Source: Alphaproteobacteria bacterium
Lineage (GTDB): Bacteria > Pseudomonadota > Alphaproteobacteria > Puniceispirillales > Puniceispirillaceae
Direction: 5' to 3'
Length of the DNA: 6,849 bases
NCBI GenBank assembly: GCA_011525265.1
Contig: WTHV01000208.1
Coordinates: 1-6,849 of the forward strand
Shown here: one piece after another, positions 4,948 through 6,849 of the stretch
Position numbering within the stretch: the stretch's first letter is position 1
Layout of the letters: each line of letters starts with the position of its first letter
Made by a program: the position numbers and the translations under genes
Notes under the pieces: generated by a model
The model's database searches: none
What the model was told of the DNA's origin: nothing
Seen by the model: the letters and a program-made list of their open reading frames with translations, nothing else

Positions 4948-6279
4948 ATGACGCTTGCCTCATTAATTGCGCAATTACCCGATGATTTCACCTTTGGGGT
5001 TGCCACCTCATCCTATCAGATTGAAGGCAGTCAGTTTGGCAATTGTGGCCAATCGCACTGGGATAGTTTTGCACAAGTGCCAGATGCTGTTTTCGGGCAA
5101 GAAGATGGCGGGGTTGCGTGCGATCATTATCATCGTTGGCAAGAGGATTTAGACCTTATCAGCCAAGGCGGCTTTAGCGCTTATCGGTTTTCATTTTCAT
5201 GGCCACGTCTTTTGCCACAAACAAATCAGGGTATTAATCCAGATGGCATCTCCTTTTATGACAAGCTAATTGATGGGATGCTAGAGCGCGGCATTGCCCC
5301 TCACGCTACTTTTTATCATTGGGACTTACCACAAAGGCTTGCCGATAAGGGCGGTTGGACCAATCGAGATACCGCACATTATTTCGCTGATTACACTGAT
5401 GTGCTTATGCGTCATTTTGGTGACAGGCTTACAAGCGTTGCCCCTGTTAATGAGCCATGGTGTGTTGCCTGGTTAAGCCATTATTTGGGACATCATGCCC
5501 CCGGCTTGCGTGATATCAAGGCCGCAGGCAAGGCCATGCATATTATCCAACTCGCCCATGGCCTTTCAGCGCAGGTTGCGCGTGAGCATGGCCATAAAAA
5601 TATCGGCTGTGTGCTAAATAAGGAGTTTGCTGTCCCGGAAGATGATAGCGCTGAGGCCATCCGCCTCGCACATCTGTATGATGGCATATATAGCCGCTGG
5701 TTTGAGGAGTCTATCTTCAAAGCACAATACCCTGATGATGTGCTAGAGGTGATTGCGCCCTATCTGCCAGAGGGCTGGCAAGATGATATGGCTGTGATAG
5801 CAACACCCCTTGATTGGGTGGGCGTCAATTATTACACCAGAGCCGTTATCGCACCAGATAAGACAGAGGCGCTTACAGGCCTGAAAACCATCGCAGGTGA
5901 TTTGCCAAAGACGGATATGAATTGGGAAGTCGCACCAGAGGGGCTTAGCTTCTTCTTGCGCCGCTTAGCCAAAGATTACGCGCCAGATTTGCCGATTTAT
6001 ATCACTGAGAATGGCATGGCAAATGCGGACAGTCTGACAGATAGCGGTATCCCAGATACAGCGCGTATTTCCTATTTTGAAAGCCATTTAGCAGAAGTGG
6101 CGCAAGTCATAGAAGATGGCATAGCGGTAAAAGGGTATTTTGCGTGGTCATTGCTTGATAATTATGAATGGGCCTTTGGTTATGACAAGCGTTTTGGCCT
6201 TATCCATGTTGATTTCGAAACCCAAAAGCGCACGCCAAAAAACAGCTATTACGCATGGCAAAAAGCGCTAGAGCGGTAG
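4948..6279 (+). CDS. Glycoside hydrolase family 1 beta-glycosidase (beta-glucosidase-like)
   Basis: Starting at the ATG at 4948 this is a complete 443-residue GH1 enzyme, the usual length for bacterial beta-glucosidases. It hydrolyses beta-linked glycosides with retention of configuration. The acid/base Glu is E169 in V-N-E-P-W and the nucleophile is E354 in Y-I-T-E-N-G. Sugar-binding residues Q24 (S-Y-Q-I-E-G), H124 and W125 (Y-H-W-D-L-P), N168, E407 and W408 (D-N-Y-E-W-A-F) are all present. E407-W408 is the pattern of enzymes for unphosphorylated sugars, unlike the 6-phospho-beta-glucosidases. No signal peptide is seen, so it acts in the cytoplasm. A TTG at 4876 in frame would add 24 residues, but the family's usual N-terminus begins right after the chosen Met, and an AGG lies about 12 bases upstream. 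It follows the Gfo/Idh gene by 95 bases and precedes the sulfatase by 22, suggesting a shared transcript. Its natural substrate is unknown. Confidence 0.92.
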   Translation: MTLASLIAQLPDDFTFGVATSSYQIEGSQFGNCGQSHWDSFAQVPDAVFGQEDGGVACDHYHRWQEDLDLISQGGFSAYRFSFSWPRLLPQTNQGINPDGISFYDKLIDGMLERGIAPHATFYHWDLPQRLADKGGWTNRDTAHYFADYTDVLMRHFGDRLTSVAPVNEPWCVAWLSHYLGHHAPGLRDIKAAGKAMHIIQLAHGLSAQVAREHGHKNIGCVLNKEFAVPEDDSAEAIRLAHLYDGIYSRWFEESIFKAQYPDDVLEVIAPYLPEGWQDDMAVIATPLDWVGVNYYTRAVIAPDKTEALTGLKTIAGDLPKTDMNWEVAPEGLSFFLRRLAKDYAPDLPIYITENGMANADSLTDSGIPDTARISYFESHLAEVAQVIEDGIAVKGYFAWSLLDNYEWAFGYDKRFGLIHVDFETQKRTPKNSYYAWQKALER

Positions 6280-6301
6280 GCATCATCGAAAAGGGCATCT
6301 T

Positions 6302-6849
6302 ATGACTGACAAGCCGAATATCCTATTCATTATGGCAGATGACCATGCCGCTAAGGCGATAAGCTGTTATGGCGGCGGGATAAATCAAACGCCTCATCTA
6401 GACAGGCTTGCCAATGAGGGGATGCGGCTTGATCATTGTTACGTCACAAACTCTATCTGCACCCCAAGCCGTGCTGCTATTCTGACCGGCACCTATAATC
6501 ATGTGAATGGCGTTCAAACCCTTGATACGCCCATTGATAACAGGCTGCCCCATGTGGCAAAGCATCTACAAGCTGGTGGGTATCAGACGGCTATGGTTGG
6601 CAAATGGCACCTAGGCGAAGGGGCACGCCATGCGCCGACAGGCTTTGATTTCTGGTCTGTCTTGCCAGGCCAAGGGGACTATTTCGACCCAGAGATGATT
6701 GAAATGGGCGATAGGATTGCCACCTCAGGCTATGTTACAGATATCATCACGGATAAGAGCCTTAACTGGTTAAAGGCGCGTGATGAGAGCAAGCCCTTTT
6801 TCCTGATGTGTCATCACAAAGCCCCACATCGTACGTGGGAGCCTCACCC
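6302..6849 (+). CDS. Type I (formylglycine) sulfatase, C-terminus missing
   Basis: The first 182 residues of a sulfatase of the alkaline phosphatase superfamily are present; the gene runs off the right edge. The N-terminus P-N-I-L-F-I-M-A-D-D (5-14) supplies metal ligands D13 and D14. The modification signature C53-T-P-S-R57 followed by A-I-L-T-G is complete, so C53 should be converted to formylglycine. V-G-K-W-H-L-G (99-105) contributes active-site K101 and H103, and H-H-K-A-P-H-R (171-177) is typical of carbohydrate sulfatases such as the N-acetylglucosamine-6-sulfatase-like group. No signal peptide precedes the first strand, so the enzyme is probably cytoplasmic and needs a formylglycine-generating enzyme encoded elsewhere. 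AAGGG lies six bases before the ATG and the gap to the GH1 gene is only 22 bases. It removes a sulfate ester, probably from an imported sugar; it would not cleave the C-S bond of a sulfonate. The exact substrate cannot be read from this fragment. Confidence 0.92.
   Translation, partial: MTDKPNILFIMADDHAAKAISCYGGGINQTPHLDRLANEGMRLDHCYVTNSICTPSRAAILTGTYNHVNGVQTLDTPIDNRLPHVAKHLQAGGYQTAMVGKWHLGEGARHAPTGFDFWSVLPGQGDYFDPEMIEMGDRIATSGYVTDIITDKSLNWLKARDESKPFFLMCHHKAPHRTWEPH

Noticed and set aside
4948..6279. GH1 enzyme as a 6-phospho-beta-glucosidase
   Set aside because: The region before the C-terminus reads D-N-Y-E-W-A-F-G-Y, with E-W in place of the Ser-x-Lys-x-Tyr phosphate-binding pattern. There are no PTS genes nearby.
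6302..6849. Sulfatase as the enzyme that desulfonates sulfoquinovose
   Set aside because: Formylglycine sulfatases hydrolyse sulfate esters. Cleavage of a C-S sulfonate bond is the job of the SsuD-like enzyme.

Overview
The window looks like a catabolic gene cluster from a marine-type alphaproteobacterium. This is an inference from moderate GC content (about 45-47% by eye), compact gene spacing, an AglE-type sugar-binding protein and the overall gene content. No rRNA or other marker is present to fix the taxon. Seven protein genes are visible, two of them cut by the window edges. I see no tRNA, rRNA, CRISPR array or insertion sequence.

Layout. On the minus strand, reading leftwards from a divergent promoter region near 2832-2958, there is an SsuD-like flavin-dependent monooxygenase (2831-1674). 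It overlaps by one base (TAATG) an aldo-keto reductase of the YdhF/SmoB type (1674-781). After a 197-base gap comes a periplasmic sugar-binding protein of an ABC transporter (583 to beyond base 1). On the plus strand, reading rightwards, there is a GntR/HutC-type regulator (2959-3711), a Gfo/Idh/MocA-fold NAD-dependent protein (3752-4852), a GH1 beta-glycosidase (4948-6279) and a formylglycine-type sulfatase (6302 to beyond 6849).

Interpretation. The coupled monooxygenase and aldo-keto reductase, the adjacent GntR regulator and the nearby sugar-binding protein match the core of the sulfoquinovose monooxygenase (sulfo-SMO) pathway known from Agrobacterium. There SmoC, fed reduced flavin by SmoA, cleaves the C-S bond of sulfoquinovose to sulfite and 6-oxo-glucose, and SmoB reduces 6-oxo-glucose to glucose. 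The GH31 sulfoquinovosidase SmoI, which releases sulfoquinovose in Agrobacterium, is not in this window. In its place stands a Gfo/Idh/MocA protein whose fold is that of the NAD-dependent sulfoquinovosidases (family GH188), so it is the best candidate for the glycoside-cleaving step. No flavin reductase (SmoA) is visible.

The GH1 enzyme and the sulfatase are not part of the standard sulfo-SMO set. Neither carries a clear signal peptide, so they probably act in the cytoplasm on an imported glycoside. That suggests a locus handling both organosulfonate (C-S) and sulfate-ester (C-O-S) sugars, which is the most interesting hypothesis here. The functional assignments are inferences from family membership and context; gene families and motifs are read directly from the sequence.
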